DNA of 64,000 bases from UBA668 sp046086305 (GCA_046086305.1 JBJSXI010000102.1:13100-77099), one strand, 5' to 3'. Shown: positions 50,837 through 60,697, counted from the stretch's first letter. A program made the numbers and translations. The notes: a model not told the origin generated them from the letters alone.

Positions 50837-51790
50837 GTGACGGCCCTCGCCATCTCCGCCCGCGGTCTCGTGCGCCGTTTCGGCGACACCGAGGCGGTGG
50901 CCGGTGTCGACCTCGCCGTGTCGCAGGGTGAGATCTACGGCTTCCTCGGCCCCAACGGCGCTGGCAAGAGCACCAATGTGCGCATGCTCACCACACTGCT
51001 GCGACCCACGGGCGGCACCGCGAGCGTCGCCGGCCACGATGTCGCCACCGAGGCCGACCGGGTGCGACTGCGCATCGGGGTTGCCCTGCAGGACGCCGCG
51101 CTCGACCCCAAGCAGACCGGCCGCGAACTGCTCGACCTGCAGGGCCGGCTCTACGGGCTCACCACCGCCGAGCGCCGTCAGCGGGTCGACGAATTGCTCG
51201 ACCTCGTCGACATCGGTGAGGCGATCGACCGCCGCATCGCCACCTACTCGGGCGGCATGAAACGCCGGCTCGATCTCGCTGCTGCGCTCGTCCACCAGCC
51301 GACCGTGCTGTTCCTCGACGAGCCGACCACCGGACTCGATCCCACCAGCCGGGCCGCGGTGTGGCAGGAGGTGCGCACCCTCAACGCAGATTTCGGGATG
51401 ACGATCTTCCTCACCACCCAGTACCTCGAGGAGGCCGACGCACTCGCCGACCGCGTCGGCATCATCGCCCACGGCCGCATCGTCGCCGACGGCACACCCG
51501 AGGATCTGAAGCGCGAGATCGGCAGTGACGTCATCGTCGCCAAGGTGCGACCTGGCACGGCCGCTGATGTGGTGGCGATCGTGTCGCGCCTCGATGCCGT
51601 CGAGCGGGCCGAGGCGAGTGACGACGAGGTCGTCATGTCGGTGGCCCACGGTGCGGCCGCGATCAGTCCGGTCGCCGTCGCCCTCGCCGAGGCGGGGATC
51701 ACCGTCGAGGGACTCACCCTGCGCACCCCCACACTCGACGATGTGTTCTTGCACACCACCGGGGCGCGTCTGCGGGAGGATGCCGAATGA
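50837..51790 (+). CDS. DrrA-type ABC exporter ATPase
   Basis: The protein has 317 residues: Walker A GPNGAGKSTN near 38-47, Q-loop VALQDAALDPKQTG, signature YSGGMKRRLDL, Walker B LFLDEPTTGLDP and H-loop LTTQYLEEAD. The glycine-rich order and the C-terminal 90-residue regulatory domain, ending TLDDVFLHTTGARL, are typical of the daunorubicin-resistance (DrrA) type. It probably exports a drug or lipid with the ABC-2 permease that follows (ATGA overlap). The cargo is unknown. Confidence 0.92.
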   Translation: MTALAISARGLVRRFGDTEAVAGVDLAVSQGEIYGFLGPNGAGKSTNVRMLTTLLRPTGGTASVAGHDVATEADRVRLRIGVALQDAALDPKQTGRELLDLQGRLYGLTTAERRQRVDELLDLVDIGEAIDRRIATYSGGMKRRLDLAAALVHQPTVLFLDEPTTGLDPTSRAAVWQEVRTLNADFGMTIFLTTQYLEEADALADRVGIIAHGRIVADGTPEDLKREIGSDVIVAKVRPGTAADVVAIVSRLDAVERAEASDDEVVMSVAHGAAAISPVAVALAEAGITVEGLTLRTPTLDDVFLHTTGARLREDAE

Positions 51791-52575
51791 TGCGTGTCCA
51801 CCCGCGTAGTGCGGGGTTCTTCGCCGACTGGCGCACGGTGAGCCTGCGCGCGCTGCGGCTCACGTGGCGCGATCCCGAGGCGTTCGGTCCGGCGCTGCTC
51901 ATCCCGATCTTCTTCTTCGTCGTCAACGTGGGGGCACTGCAGTCGTTCGTCGAGGGCAACTTCCCACCCGGCTTCGACTACAAGGCGTTCCAGTTGCCGG
52001 TCGCGGTGGTGTTCGCCGTCACCGGTGTGAGTCGCGCTGCGTCACTCGTCATCGACATCCAGGACGGCTACCTCGATCGTCTGCTGCTCACCCCGGTGCG
52101 CCGCGGCACGTTGCTCCTCGGCCTGATGTCCGCCGACTTCGTGCTGATCGTCGCCCTTGCCACACCCGTGATGCTGCTCGGTCTGATCCTCGGGATCGAC
52201 GTCGCCACCGGTGTCGGTGGTGTCGTGCTGTTCATCCTGATGGCCGGGTTGTGGGGGCTCGCCTTCACCGGCTTCCCCTATGCGATCGCCCTGCGCACCG
52301 GCAACCCGACGGCGGTGAACAACGCGTTCTTGCTGTTCTTCCCGTTCGCGTTCCTCACCACCGCATACCTGCCGCAGGAGGCGATGACGGGATGGCTGGC
52401 CACTGCGGTGCGGTTCAACCCGACCACCTACCTGCTCGGTGGGCTGCGGGCGATCCTGCAGACCGGATGGGAGTGGGACCGTATCGGTGGTGCCCTTGCG
52501 GCGATCCTCGGTCTGATGGCGCTCAGCTTCACGCTCGCGTTCCGCGCCCTCGCCGGTCGGGTCAAGCGGAACTGA
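51787..52575 (+). CDS. ABC-2 type permease (DrrB-like)
   Basis: This 262-residue membrane protein has about six helices and the ABC-2 layout: a cytoplasmic start, ALLIPIFFFVVNVGALQSF, a DGYLDRLLLTPVRRGTLLLG coupling region near 97-116 and a C-terminal FNPTTYLLGGLRAI. This is the usual partner of DrrA-type ATPases. Two adjacent ATG codons open the gene; the first overlaps the ATPase stop. Its 3' end overlaps the convergent YbaK gene by 14 bases. Confidence 0.92.
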   Translation: MMRVHPRSAGFFADWRTVSLRALRLTWRDPEAFGPALLIPIFFFVVNVGALQSFVEGNFPPGFDYKAFQLPVAVVFAVTGVSRAASLVIDIQDGYLDRLLLTPVRRGTLLLGLMSADFVLIVALATPVMLLGLILGIDVATGVGGVVLFILMAGLWGLAFTGFPYAIALRTGNPTAVNNAFLLFFPFAFLTTAYLPQEAMTGWLATAVRFNPTTYLLGGLRAILQTGWEWDRIGGALAAILGLMALSFTLAFRALAGRVKRN

Positions 52576-53053
52576 CCGGCGCGAGCGTCGCGTCGAGCAC
52601 ACTGACGAGCACGTCGGGAGCGATCTCGAGGTCGAGCCCGCGTTTGCCACCGCTCACGTAGATCGTGTCGAACAGCACACATGTCTCATCGACGACGGTG
52701 CGCAGACGCCGACGCTGTCCGAACGGGCTGATCCCGCCGACCACATAACCGGTGAGTCGTTCGGCCATCTCGGGCGGACACATTTCGGCTCGCTTCGCGC
52801 CGACCGTCGCTGCAAGGGCGCGCAGCGACAACTGACCACTCACCGGCACCACCGCCACGACGGCCTCGTCACCGTCGATGCGCGCCAGCAAGGTCTTGAA
52901 CACCCGGGCCGGCTCGACACCGAGGGCCTCGGCTGCAACGAGCCCGTAGTTGCGGTCGCCCGGCTGATGGGCGAACTCGTGAACGGTGTAACCGGCCCCG
53001 GCGGCGTCGAGTGCCACGGTGGCCGGTGTGCCGCCGCGACCCGTTCTCGTCAT
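52562..53053 (-). CDS. ybaK: Cys-tRNA(Pro)/Cys-tRNA(Cys) deacylase YbaK-like
   Basis: This 163-residue single-domain protein belongs to the YbaK/ProX family: YTVHEFAHQPGDRNYGLVAAEAL near the N-terminus, RVFKTLLARIDGD near 50-62, with the catalytic Lys, VVPVSGQLSLRALAATVGAK and the late YVVGGISPFGQ. It hydrolyses mischarged Cys-tRNA(Pro). Size is normal for the stand-alone type. It is divergent from the indolepyruvate oxidoreductase, with only 25 bases between starts. Confidence 0.93.
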   Translation of the reverse strand: MTRTGRGGTPATVALDAAGAGYTVHEFAHQPGDRNYGLVAAEALGVEPARVFKTLLARIDGDEAVVAVVPVSGQLSLRALAATVGAKRAEMCPPEMAERLTGYVVGGISPFGQRRRLRTVVDETCVLFDTIYVSGGKRGLDLEIAPDVLVSVLDATLAPVSSA

Positions 53054-53078
53054 GGGGCAAGTCTGCCAAGATGCACCC

Positions 53079-56000
53079 GTGGCCGTGATCGACTCGTACG
53101 AGCTCGCCGACCGCTACCGACGCGACGAGGGACGTGTCTTCCTGAGCGGGTCACAGGCCCTCGCCCGCCTGCCCCTCGAGCAACTGCGCGCCGATCGGCG
53201 GGCCGGACTGCGCACCGCCGCCTATGTGACGGGCTACCCGGGAAGCCCCCTCGCCGGCTACGACCGCGATGCTGCCGCGGCGGCCCGCCTCGCCACCGAC
53301 GACGACCTGCACCTGGTGTTCCAGCCAGCGATGAACGAAGAGCTCGCGGCGACCGCCGTGATGGGCACCCAGCTCGCGGCGACTCTCGACTCGTGTCACT
53401 ACGACGGGGTGATCGGCCTGTGGTACGGCAAGGCACCCGGCCTCGACCGGGCCAGCGACGCATTGCGTCACGCCGCGTTCGCCGGCACATCGCGCTACGG
53501 CGGCGCGGTCGCGCTCGTCGGCGACGACCCGACGGCCAAGAGCAGCACGCTTCCGTCATCCGGCGGCGCGACCCTCGTCGACCTGAACATGCCGATCATC
53601 CATCCCGGCGACGTGCAGGAGGCGGTCGACCTCGGTCGTCATGCGATCGCCCTGTCGCGCACGACCGGTCTGTGGACGAGCATCAAGGTCGTCGAGACCC
53701 TCGCCGACGGCACGGGCAGTGTGGAGCTGCACCCCGAGCGGGTCGTCCCGATCGTGCCGAAGATCGAGGTCGACGGCCATGTGTGGACCCCGCGTCCCAC
53801 CGGTCGTCTGCTCACCCCGTACACACTCGACACCGAGCGCGAGTTCCACGAGATCCGCCTCGAGTTGGCCCGCCGATACGGCGTGCTGAACCACCTCAAC
53901 ACCGTGGCGGTGCGCGGACCTCACGACTGGATCGGCATCGTCGCCAGCGGGCACAACTACCGCGAGACGATCGAGGCGCTGCGCCTGCTCGGACTGCGCA
54001 CCGACGACGACCTGCGCGACGCAGGGATCAGGGTGTTCAAGGTGAGCATGCCGATGCCGATCGATCCGGCGCAGGTGCGCGAGTTCGCCGACGGGCTCAC
54101 CGAGATCGTCGTCGTCGAGGAGAAGACCCCGAACCTCGAGTGGTTCGTCAAGGACGCGCTGTTCGGTCGGCCGGGTCACCCGCTCGTGAGCGGCAAGCGC
54201 ACACCGACCGACGAAGCGCTGTTCCCCACCTCAGGCGGTCTCGATGCCGATGCGATCGCACCGCGCCTGCGGCGCCGCCTCGCCCAGCGACTCGGTGATC
54301 GCCTTGCGCCCGAGCCGCCTGCGCCGCGGCCACTCATCCCGCTCAGCGTCAGCCGCTCGCCCTACTTCTGCTCGGGATGCCCGCACAACACGTCGACCAA
54401 GGTGCCCGACGGCACCCTCGTCGGTGGCGGCATCGGCTGCCACAGCATGGTGATGTTGATGGAACCCGAACAGGTGGGCCATGTCATGGGTCTCACCGCG
54501 ATGGGCAACGAGGGTGCCCAGTGGTTCGGGATGTCACCGTTCGTCGACGAGCACCACATCGTCCAGAACATCGGCGACGGCACGCTGTTCCACAGCGGCC
54601 TCGGTGCGATCCGCGGCGCGATCGCCGCAGGGGTGGCGATCACCTACAAGATCCTCTTCAACGATGCCGTGTCGATGACCGGCGGGCAGGATCCGGTCGG
54701 TCGATTGTCGATCCCCGACCTGTGCACGGTGCTCGTCACCGAAGGTGTCGGCCGGATCATCATCACGACCGACGATCTCGGTCGGTACCGCGATGTCGAA
54801 CTCCCCGCCGCAGTGACCGTGTGGGGGCGCGGCCGGATCATCGAGGCCCAGGAGGTGCTCGCCCGCGAACCGGGGTGCACCGTGCTGATCCACGATCAGC
54901 GCTGTGCTGCCGAGAACCGCCGCGACCGCAAGCGCGGCACGCTCGCCACACCGTCGTTCCGCGTGGTCATCGACGAGCGGGTCTGCGAGGGATGCGGCGA
55001 CTGCGGCGAGAAGAGCAACTGCCTCTCGGTGCAGCCGGTCGACACCCCCTTCGGCCGCAAGACTCGCATCGATCAGGGATCGTGCAACTTCGACCTGTCG
55101 TGCATGGAGGGTGACTGCCCGTCGTTCATGACGGTGACGGTCGACGGCACGCGCGCCCCGATCGCTCGACCCACACCTCCCACCGACATCGCCCCGCCTG
55201 CGACGGCGATGCGCGACTGCACCGTGCGGATGAGTGGGATCGGCGGCACCGGCGTGGTGACCCTCAACCAGATCCTCGGCACGGCCGCGATGCTGCAGGG
55301 CTACCACGTCCGCGGACTCGACCAGACCGGCCTGTCGCAGAAGGCCGGCCCGGTGGTGAGCGATCTGCGACTGTCGCTCGATGCGCCACAGCCCTCGAAC
55401 AAGGCGACACGCGGATCGGTGGATGTGCTGCTCGCGCTCGACCAGCTCGTCGCCGGCACCGAGGCCACCGTGCGCACAGCCGACCCGTCGCGCACGGTGC
55501 TCGTCGCCAACACCGCTGCGGTGCCCACCGGGTCGATGGTCGCCCATCCGTGGCTGCAGTATCCCGGCGAGGATCTCGACGCGCGTCTCGACGATGCCAC
55601 GCGGAGTCACGTGCGCGTCGACGGACGTCGCCTCGCGATCGCCCTGCTCGGTGACGATGCATCGACCAATGTGCTCATGCTGGGCGTCGCCGTGCAGACC
55701 GGTCATGTGCCGGTGGATCCCGCACTCGTCGAGCGGGCGATCGAGTTGAACGGCGTCGCAGTCGCTCGCAACATCGCCGCGTTCCGGTGGGGGCGGGCAT
55801 GGGCCGCCGACCCGCGGGCGATCGAGGCCCAGCGGGACGCTGCCGAGGGCACGCTGCCGCCCGACGACCGACCGCTCATCGAACGACTCGTCGACGATCT
55901 CACCGACTACTCCTCGGCCGCGTACGCCGCCCGGTTCCGCGCCGTGGTCGACGAGGTCGCGGTTGCCGGTCACGACGAGTTCACCGAGGCGGTGGCCCGC

Positions 56001-56471
56001 AACCTGCATCGGTTGATGGCCTACAAGGACGAGTACGAGGTGGCCCGGCTCCTGCTGCTGCCCGAATCGCGCGAGCGTGCCCGCCGCGTGGGTGGCCCGA
56101 AGGCGAAGGTGTCGTGGCACCTGCACCCGCCGCTGCTACGCGCCCTCGGGGTGCAGCGCAAGATCCGCTTCGGCGGATGGGCGCGGCCGATGTTCGTCGC
56201 ACTGCGATCGATGCGCCGCCTGCGCGGCACACCGCTCGATGTGTTCGGCTTCACGCGTCTGCGCCGCCTCGAGCGACAGCTGCCCGGCGAGTACATCACT
56301 GCGGTACGCCGTGTACTCGCTCACCTCGACGGGTCACCCGAGCGTCTCGCCGACGCGGTCGCCATCGCCTCGCTCCCCGATCGCGTTCGCGGTTACGAGC
56401 ACCTCAAGTGGGAGCGCGCCGCGCACTACCGGGCCGAGCTCGCCCGACGCGTCGAGACGTTCAGCGCCTGA
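53079..56471 (+). CDS. Indolepyruvate ferredoxin oxidoreductase, fused subunits
   Basis: This 1130-residue protein decarboxylates aryl-pyruvates to aryl-acetyl-CoA, passing electrons to ferredoxin. The order is an alpha domain at about 1-420 (TGYPGSPLAGYD near 50-61), then FCSGCPHNTSTK near 430 and the ThDP-binding half with GNEGAQWFG and GDGTLFHSG. A cysteine-rich [4Fe-4S]-like cluster (CEGCGDCGEKSNC, then CNFDLSCMEGDC) lies near 635-690, and the gamma domain begins with SGIGGTGVVTLNQ near 720. The C-terminal 250 residues are family-specific. This single-chain layout is common in aerobic bacteria. GTG 53079 is chosen, with CAAGAT 6 bases upstream. ThDP dependence links it to the thiamine genes. 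Confidence 0.93.
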   Translation: MAVIDSYELADRYRRDEGRVFLSGSQALARLPLEQLRADRRAGLRTAAYVTGYPGSPLAGYDRDAAAAARLATDDDLHLVFQPAMNEELAATAVMGTQLAATLDSCHYDGVIGLWYGKAPGLDRASDALRHAAFAGTSRYGGAVALVGDDPTAKSSTLPSSGGATLVDLNMPIIHPGDVQEAVDLGRHAIALSRTTGLWTSIKVVETLADGTGSVELHPERVVPIVPKIEVDGHVWTPRPTGRLLTPYTLDTEREFHEIRLELARRYGVLNHLNTVAVRGPHDWIGIVASGHNYRETIEALRLLGLRTDDDLRDAGIRVFKVSMPMPIDPAQVREFADGLTEIVVVEEKTPNLEWFVKDALFGRPGHPLVSGKRTPTDEALFPTSGGLDADAIAPRLRRRLAQRLGDRLAPEPPAPRPLIPLSVSRSPYFCSGCPHNTSTKVPDGTLVGGGIGCHSMVMLMEPEQVGHVMGLTAMGNEGAQWFGMSPFVDEHHIVQNIGDGTLFHSGLGAIRGAIAAGVAITYKILFNDAVSMTGGQDPVGRLSIPDLCTVLVTEGVGRIIITTDDLGRYRDVELPAAVTVWGRGRIIEAQEVLAREPGCTVLIHDQRCAAENRRDRKRGTLATPSFRVVIDERVCEGCGDCGEKSNCLSVQPVDTPFGRKTRIDQGSCNFDLSCMEGDCPSFMTVTVDGTRAPIARPTPPTDIAPPATAMRDCTVRMSGIGGTGVVTLNQILGTAAMLQGYHVRGLDQTGLSQKAGPVVSDLRLSLDAPQPSNKATRGSVDVLLALDQLVAGTEATVRTADPSRTVLVANTAAVPTGSMVAHPWLQYPGEDLDARLDDATRSHVRVDGRRLAIALLGDDASTNVLMLGVAVQTGHVPVDPALVERAIELNGVAVARNIAAFRWGRAWAADPRAIEAQRDAAEGTLPPDDRPLIERLVDDLTDYSSAAYAARFRAVVDEVAVAGHDEFTEAVARNLHRLMAYKDEYEVARLLLLPESRERARRVGGPKAKVSWHLHPPLLRALGVQRKIRFGGWARPMFVALRSMRRLRGTPLDVFGFTRLRRLERQLPGEYITAVRRVLAHLDGSPERLADAVAIASLPDRVRGYEHLKWERAAHYRAELARRVETFSA

Positions 56472-56802
56472 GACGCGATCCGTTCATCGATGTCGCATCG
56501 GCGAGCATCGATCGCGATGGATCGGAGGGATCGAAACGCACGGTGACCGTCGAGCCGGCGGGATAGCGGGCCACCGTGTCGGCGGCCGTGCAGCGCTCGC
56601 CCTCGACGGGATGCACACATGTACCGCGGAACGGCACGCCACCGACTTCGTAGGCGTACAGCACGAGGGGCACCTGCACCACGGTTGTGTCGGGGGCCGA
56701 ACGCAACTGCACGGTCGACGAGAGCACCGTGCCCTTGGTCTGCGACCACTCGGGACTGCGCGCGCGACGGCGGCGAGGTCGCCAGACCGTCGATCGCTCC
56801 AT
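56461..56802 (-). CDS. DUF3592-like small protein
   Basis: This 113-residue protein has a basic N-terminus and then a beta-rich domain: PLVLYAYEVGGVPFRG, a Cys pair in GTCVHPVEGERC and ARYPAGSTVTVRFDPSDPSRSML near 75-97. The last phrase is the hallmark of DUF3592 proteins, whose function is unknown. Unlike most members I see no flanking membrane helices. The ATG at 56802 has a good ribosome binding site (GAAGAAGGGG). Its 3' end overlaps the oxidoreductase by 11 bases. Confidence 0.7.
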   Translation of the reverse strand: MERSTVWRPRRRRARSPEWSQTKGTVLSSTVQLRSAPDTTVVQVPLVLYAYEVGGVPFRGTCVHPVEGERCTAADTVARYPAGSTVTVRFDPSDPSRSMLADATSMNGSRLRR

Positions 56803-56900
56803 GCCCGAACCCCTTCTTCGAGCTCCCCCCGGGCGGCACAGTACCCGACCCGCGCAGGGCGGTTTTCCGGCCGGCCCGCCGGGCGGTGATGCGGAGGCGA

Positions 56901-58556
56901 TCAGCCGGCTGCGGCGGTGAGCCGGGCGGCGAGACGCAGTCCGGCGAGCGACCCCGGATCGTGCAGCGCAGCGAGCGCCACCTCGAAATCGGGCAGCGAG
57001 TACACCTCGCCATCGTCGGTGATCATCACGAACCGGTCGAGGGTGGCGAGGAAGGTGCGGTCGTGGCTGACGGCGATGACCGTGCCCTCGAAGCTGTCGA
57101 GGGCCGCCTCGAGCGCCTCGGACGACTCGATGTCGAGGTTGTCGGTGGGTTCGTCGAGTAGCAGCACGTTGTGTCCGTCGAGTTCGAGACAGAGGATCTC
57201 GAGGCGGGCCTTCTGCCCGCCCGAGAGGGTCTGGTGTTCCTGGCGGGCGTGGGTGGCGAGGCCGTAACGGGCCAGGGCGCGCATCGCGGCCTCGTCGTCG
57301 AACAGTCGTTGGCGGACGATGTCGATGCACGTGCGTCCGCGGAACTCGGGCCGGTCGTTCACCTGGGTGAACATGCCGACCGACGTACGCGGTCCGAAGT
57401 TGATCGTGCCGCCCACATCGAGGGCCTCGTCGAGCGTGCCGGCGAGCGCGCCGAGCAGGTGGGTCTTGCCGGTGCCGTTGGGACCGATCAGCCCGACCCG
57501 TTCGCCGAAATGCACCTCGTCGCGGAACGGCAGGAACAGGTCGCCCACCGCCACGTCGATCATCTGCACGACACGGCGCGCCGAGTCGGCACCACGCAGC
57601 CTGACGCGGATCTGCTGGTCGGCCACGGGTGGCGGTGGCGGCCCGGCAGCGACGAACTTCTCCCAGCGCGTCTCGGCGGCATTGGCCTTGGTGGCGTTCT
57701 TGAAGTTCTGCGCGGCGCGCTGCTTCATGATCTTCATGTGGTGGAACAGTCGACGCTCTTCGTCGTTCCACCGCTTCAGGGCATCTCCGAGCTGCTCCTG
57801 TCGCCGGGCGCGAGCCTCGGGGAACGTGACGTACGAGCCGCCGTGCACCCATGCACCTGATCCCTCGACGACGACGATCTTGGTGGCCACCCGCTCGAGC
57901 AGCGTCCGGTCGTGCGACACCATGAGGATGGTGCTGCGGCATGCGGCGATCTGTTCCTCGAGCCAGACACGGGTGGGGATGTCGAGGTAGTTGTCGGGTT
58001 CGTCGAGAAGCAGCACATCGGCACCCGAGGTGAGCAGCAGGTCGAGGACCAGCCGCTTGCGTTCGCCGCCACTCAGTTGACCGACGAGACGTGTCGCGAA
58101 GTCGTCGACCGGGGTCTTCACACTCCGGCGCGCCGCGGCCGCCCACTTCGACTCGAGTTCGTAGCCACCGAGGTCACCCCAGTGGGTGAGTGCTTCGGCG
58201 AAGGCCGTACCGTCGTCGGTGCCGGCGAGCATCGCCGCCTCGGCTGCATGCAGGGCGCGCCCGGCATCGCGCAACGCCGGTGGCGCGACCTCGACGAGCA
58301 TGTCGCGCAGGCTGTCGTCGGGTCGGGCCATCCCGACGTCCTGGGTCATCGTCAGCACCGTGCCGCCGACCGCGAACTCTCCCCCGTCGGGTTCGAGCTC
58401 GCCGGACAGGATGCGCAGGATGGTGCTCTTGCCGACGCCGTTGGCACCGACGACTGCGGCGTGCTCGCCGGGTGCGATACCGAAGGAGACGTCGAAGAAC
58501 AGTGAGTCGGCACCCGGTGGCGCGTATTCGAGTTCGGACACCGAGATGCTGCTCAC
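56901..58556 (-). CDS. ABC-F family ATPase
   Basis: This 551-residue soluble protein has two nucleotide-binding domains and no membrane part. Domain 1: Walker A GANGVGKST near 37-45, signature LSGGERKRLVLDLLL, Walker B LLLDEPDNYLD. Domain 2: GPNGTGKTHLLGAL near 355-368, signature LSGGQKARLEILCLE, LLLDEPTDNLD. The linker between them is helical and basic (RRLFHHMKIMKQRAAQNFK). ABC-F proteins act on ribosomes as translation factors or antibiotic-protection factors; which applies here is not clear. GTG 58556 is used. The start is 36 bases from the divergent dehydrogenase. Confidence 0.92.
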   Translation of the reverse strand: MSSISVSELEYAPPGADSLFFDVSFGIAPGEHAAVVGANGVGKSTILRILSGELEPDGGEFAVGGTVLTMTQDVGMARPDDSLRDMLVEVAPPALRDAGRALHAAEAAMLAGTDDGTAFAEALTHWGDLGGYELESKWAAAARRSVKTPVDDFATRLVGQLSGGERKRLVLDLLLTSGADVLLLDEPDNYLDIPTRVWLEEQIAACRSTILMVSHDRTLLERVATKIVVVEGSGAWVHGGSYVTFPEARARRQEQLGDALKRWNDEERRLFHHMKIMKQRAAQNFKNATKANAAETRWEKFVAAGPPPPPVADQQIRVRLRGADSARRVVQMIDVAVGDLFLPFRDEVHFGERVGLIGPNGTGKTHLLGALAGTLDEALDVGGTINFGPRTSVGMFTQVNDRPEFRGRTCIDIVRQRLFDDEAAMRALARYGLATHARQEHQTLSGGQKARLEILCLELDGHNVLLLDEPTDNLDIESSEALEAALDSFEGTVIAVSHDRTFLATLDRFVMITDDGEVYSLPDFEVALAALHDPGSLAGLRLAARLTAAAG

Positions 58557-58578
58557 CTCCCCATCCTGCCGTCACCGT

Positions 58579-58584
58579 TAGCAT
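58579..58584 (+). promoter_or_regulatory. Putative -10 element of the alcohol dehydrogenase gene
   Basis: TAGCAT ends 8 bases before the ATG at 58593. The whole gap between the divergent starts is 36 bases, so both promoters must overlap. Confidence 0.4.
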
Positions 58585-58592
58585 TCGCGGCC

Positions 58593-59633
58593 ATGCGCGC
58601 CGCCGTCTACGACACATTCGGCGGGCCGATCGAGGTGCGCACCGTGCCCGATCCGACGCCGCGACCCGACGAGGTGGTCGTCGAGGTGACGGCGGTCGGG
58701 CTGTGCCGCAGCGACTATCACGGCTGGCACGGCACCGATCCCGACATCGCCTGCCCGCATGTGGGTGGCCACGAGTTCGTCGGTCGGGTGGTCGCTGTGG
58801 GTGCCGAGGTGCGCAGGTTGCGTGTGGGACAGCGGATCATGGTGCCGTTCGTCTGCGGGTGCGGCACCTGCGAACCGTGCCGCCTCGGCCAGCATCAGGT
58901 GTGCCGCCGTCAGGAACAACCGGGTTTCACGCGCTGGGGCGCGTTCGCCGAGTTGACGACGATCCCGTACGCCGATGTGAACGCCGTGCTCGTCCCCGAG
59001 GCGGTGAGCGACGCGGCCGCGGCGCTGGTGGGATGTCGGGTGTCGACCGCCTATCGAGGGGTCGTCGAGCAGGGTCGGCTCGCGCCCGGCGAGGTGCTCG
59101 CCGTGCACGGCTGCGGGGGTGTCGGGTTGGCGGCGATCGCCTTTGGCCGCATCCGCGGTGCCCACATCGTCGCCGTCGACGTGTCGGCCGACGCGCTGTC
59201 GCTCGCTCGCGCCGCGGGCGCCGACACGGTGATCGATGCGAGTGGTCTCGACGATGTGGCCGCGGCGATCCACGACCAGGTCGGAGGCGCGCATGTGTCG
59301 GTCGAGTGTCTCGGACACGCCGCGACGGCAGCCAACTCGGTGCGCTGCCTGCGACCGCTCGGCCGACACGTGCAGGTCGGGTTGTTCCCATCGGCCTCGA
59401 CCGACTTCCCCATCTCGCGCGTCATCCGTGACGAGCTCGAGGTCCTCGGTGTGCACGGTCTGTCGGCGTCGAGCCTGCCCGAGGTGCTCGCCCTCGTCGA
59501 GCAGGGATTGCTCGACCCGACGGCCTCGATCACCCGCCGCCTGCACCTCGATGATGTCCCTGCGGCACTGCCCGCGATGGGTTCGTTCGCCGCACCGGGC
59601 GTGTCGATCGTCACCGACCTCGGCCGGAACTGA
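58593..59633 (+). CDS. Zinc-dependent alcohol dehydrogenase
   Basis: This 346-residue medium-chain dehydrogenase has catalytic-zinc ligands in GLCRSDYHGW (Cys near 38) and GGHEFVGRV (His-Glu near 60). The structural zinc has four Cys in CGCGTCEPCRLGQHQVC near 89-105. The NAD(P) loop is HGCGGVGLAAIAFG near 172-185. It oxidises an alcohol or reduces an aldehyde; the substrate is unknown. It faces the agmatine deiminase tail-to-tail. Confidence 0.93.
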   Translation: MRAAVYDTFGGPIEVRTVPDPTPRPDEVVVEVTAVGLCRSDYHGWHGTDPDIACPHVGGHEFVGRVVAVGAEVRRLRVGQRIMVPFVCGCGTCEPCRLGQHQVCRRQEQPGFTRWGAFAELTTIPYADVNAVLVPEAVSDAAAALVGCRVSTAYRGVVEQGRLAPGEVLAVHGCGGVGLAAIAFGRIRGAHIVAVDVSADALSLARAAGADTVIDASGLDDVAAAIHDQVGGAHVSVECLGHAATAANSVRCLRPLGRHVQVGLFPSASTDFPISRVIRDELEVLGVHGLSASSLPEVLALVEQGLLDPTASITRRLHLDDVPAALPAMGSFAAPGVSIVTDLGRN

Positions 59634-59658
59634 GATTCAGGCGCTCAGATTCAGGCGC
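59634..59658. repeat. Duplicated 3' end of the agmatine deiminase gene
   Basis: GATTCAGGCGC occurs at 59634-59644 and 59648-59658, a period of 14 bases. The second copy includes the deiminase's TGA stop (read on the minus strand), and the first is a copy just beyond the stop. Confidence 0.7.
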
Positions 59659-60697
59659 CGGCCAGCGGTTCCTGCTGCGTGATGCAGTGGATGCCGCCGC
59701 CGCATGCGAACACGTCGCGGGCGTCGTGCAGCACGACCTTGCGGCCCGGGTAGGCGCGGGCGACGATCTCGGCGGCCTCGGCATCGCGTGGATCGTCGAA
59801 CGAGCACAGCACGACGCCGCCGTTGCACACGTAGTGGTTGATGTAGCTCCAGTCGACGGGTAACCCGTCGACGTGGGTGACGGTGGGTGCCGGTACCTCG
59901 ATCACCTCGAGTCGACGACCCGCAGCATCGGTGGCCGCACGCAGGAGGGCGAGGTTCTCGCGACACACCTCGTGGTCGGGATGATCAGGGTCGGGCTGCG
60001 CGTGGGCGAGCACGACACCGGGGCGGGCGAACGTGGCGACGATGTCGACGTGGCCGCGGGTGCCGAAGCGGTCGTAGTCGCGCGTGAGGCCACGCGGTAG
60101 CCACACGGTCGTCGAGGTGCCGAGGTGGGCGCGGAATTCGGTGTCGACGCGCTCGGCGGTCCACCCGGGGTTGCGGTCGGGGTCGAGTTGCACGGTGCGG
60201 GTGGCGAGCACGGTGCCCTCACCGTCGACGTGGATGCCACCACCCTCGTTCACCATCTCCGAGGTGAACAGTTCTGCGCCGGCCAGCCCGGCGATGAACG
60301 CGCCGACGAACTGCTCGTCGTCGTAGCGCGAGTAGCCGGCATCGCCCCATGCGTTGAACCGCCAGTGGGTTGCGCCGAGTCGTCCGTCGGGATGCAGCAG
60401 GAATGTCGGGCCGCTGTCGCGCGCCCATGCGTCGTCGATCGGTGTCTCGTGGATCTCGATGCGCGGATCGACGAGCCGTCGCGCGATCTCGCCGTCACCG
60501 AGGTCGCAGACCAGGCTGACGGGTTCGAACTCGACGATGGTGTTCGCCACACTCGCCCACACCTGCCGGTAGTGGCCGAGGTCGCCGTCGGGGTCGCTGC
60601 CGAACCCCTCGTTGGCGCACGGGAACTCCATCCAGGTGCGGCGGTGCGGCACCCATTCGGGGGGCATCGAGAAGCCGGCGAGGGCGGGGGTGCTCAT
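59651..60697 (-). CDS. aguA: Agmatine deiminase (peptidyl-arginine-deiminase family)
   Basis: The protein has 348 residues. The guanidine-modifying fold is clear: MPPEWVPHRRTWMEFP near residue 11-26, ARDSGPTFL near 92-100 with the substrate Asp, NEGGGIHVDGEGT near 149, a GHVDIVATF His-Asp pair near 216, and the nucleophile in ACGGGIHCITQQEP, Cys338, 10 residues from the end. It should turn agmatine into N-carbamoylputrescine and ammonia. It lies one base after ureC in the same operon, which is unusual because the usual next enzyme, N-carbamoylputrescine amidohydrolase, is absent from the window. Confidence 0.93.
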   Translation of the reverse strand: MSTPALAGFSMPPEWVPHRRTWMEFPCANEGFGSDPDGDLGHYRQVWASVANTIVEFEPVSLVCDLGDGEIARRLVDPRIEIHETPIDDAWARDSGPTFLLHPDGRLGATHWRFNAWGDAGYSRYDDEQFVGAFIAGLAGAELFTSEMVNEGGGIHVDGEGTVLATRTVQLDPDRNPGWTAERVDTEFRAHLGTSTTVWLPRGLTRDYDRFGTRGHVDIVATFARPGVVLAHAQPDPDHPDHEVCRENLALLRAATDAAGRRLEVIEVPAPTVTHVDGLPVDWSYINHYVCNGGVVLCSFDDPRDAEAAEIVARAYPGRKVVLHDARDVFACGGGIHCITQQEPLAGA